Source of the DNA: JANQQC01 sp965262255
GTDB taxonomy: Bacteria > Pseudomonadota > Alphaproteobacteria > Caulobacterales > Hyphomonadaceae
Reading direction: 5' to 3'
Assembly (NCBI GenBank): GCA_965262255.1
Contig: OZ253505.1
Span: 2,790,001-2,854,000, forward strand
DNA length: 64,000 bases
Part shown: piece after piece, positions 63,821-64,000 of the stretch
Layout: every line of letters begins with the position of its first letter
How positions within the stretch are numbered: position 1 is the first letter of the stretch
Translations under genes and position numbers: made by a program
Notes under the pieces: generated by a model
Told to the model about the DNA's origin: nothing
The model's input: the letters and a program-made list of their open reading frames with translations, nothing else
The model's database searches: none

Positions 63821-64000
63821 AGAATGCGATCGCAATATTTGAGGAAAGCTCTAGTGAATAGGTACGGAGCCTAGGATTTCAACGATAGTCTCCATGCAAC
63901 GGATCAAGCGGCATCTAATCGCTTTCGACGTTCATTGACCTCGTACATATTCTGGAACGTTGATATCAAATTGCATCTATGTCTTTTCATTTCTGAATCA

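Overview
The window looks like a chromosomal segment of a moderately AT-rich alphaproteobacterium. The evidence is gene order rather than any marker RNA: an ftsB-like gene followed by pdhA, an E1-beta gene with its own lipoyl domain and pdhC (41.7-45.8 kb), erpA back-to-back with a dGTPase (61.6-63.1 kb), and hisC overlapping a prephenate dehydrogenase (47.7-49.7 kb). No rRNA, tRNA or CRISPR array was recognised. Metabolic genes are intact, while most defence and mobile genes are broken, so the accessory part appears to be decaying.

Layout. 0-1.7 kb holds toxin-antitoxin and transposase debris plus the detached C-terminal piece of a subtilase. 1.8-9.2 kb is one giant autotransporter whose reading frame is broken at a G10 tract inside the signal-peptide region; one extra G would join it from 1813 to 9194, and a C11 tract lies at the expected -35 position. 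9.3-15.5 kb is a defence island on the minus strand: an Xre/ParS-like antitoxin, a large N6-adenine methylase and an IetA/IetS-like ATPase-subtilase pair with a truncated subtilase. 16-21.3 kb carries two convergent flavin-dependent halogenases and a GH3 beta-glucosidase. 21.4-31.3 kb is a catabolic block of acyl-CoA synthetase, DinB-like protein, nitronate monooxygenase-like protein, biotin carboxylase subunit, enoyl-CoA hydratase, acyl-CoA carboxylase beta subunit and AtuA, resembling acyclic-terpene or branched-acyl-CoA degradation.

32-41 kb is a second defence island: a methyltransferase, a DExH helicase and a GIY-YIG protein, bracketed by two paralogous HTH plus toxin-binding-like genes. 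The helicase carries two in-frame stops and a 25-bp duplication. 41.7-51.3 kb is core metabolism (pyruvate dehydrogenase, tyrosine and histidine biosynthesis, acyl-CoA dehydrogenase) with a periplasmic ankyrin protein. 51.4-59.7 kb contains a dead IS630 element, an S41-peptidase-like lipoprotein that appears to have lost both catalytic residues, and a 1695-residue secreted YD/RHS-repeat protein. 60-64 kb has a dead DNA methyltransferase, erpA, dgt and a family of 150-bp inverted-repeat elements.

Two families of short non-autonomous elements were found by eye: two 221-bp copies flanked by CTAAG direct repeats, and three clear plus one degenerate copy of a roughly 150-bp element, two of the clear copies having exact 5-bp flanking repeats. 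The most interesting items are the doubly tract-controlled autotransporter, the methylase-helicase-GIY-YIG island with its flanking paralogues, and the YD-repeat/pseudo-protease pair.
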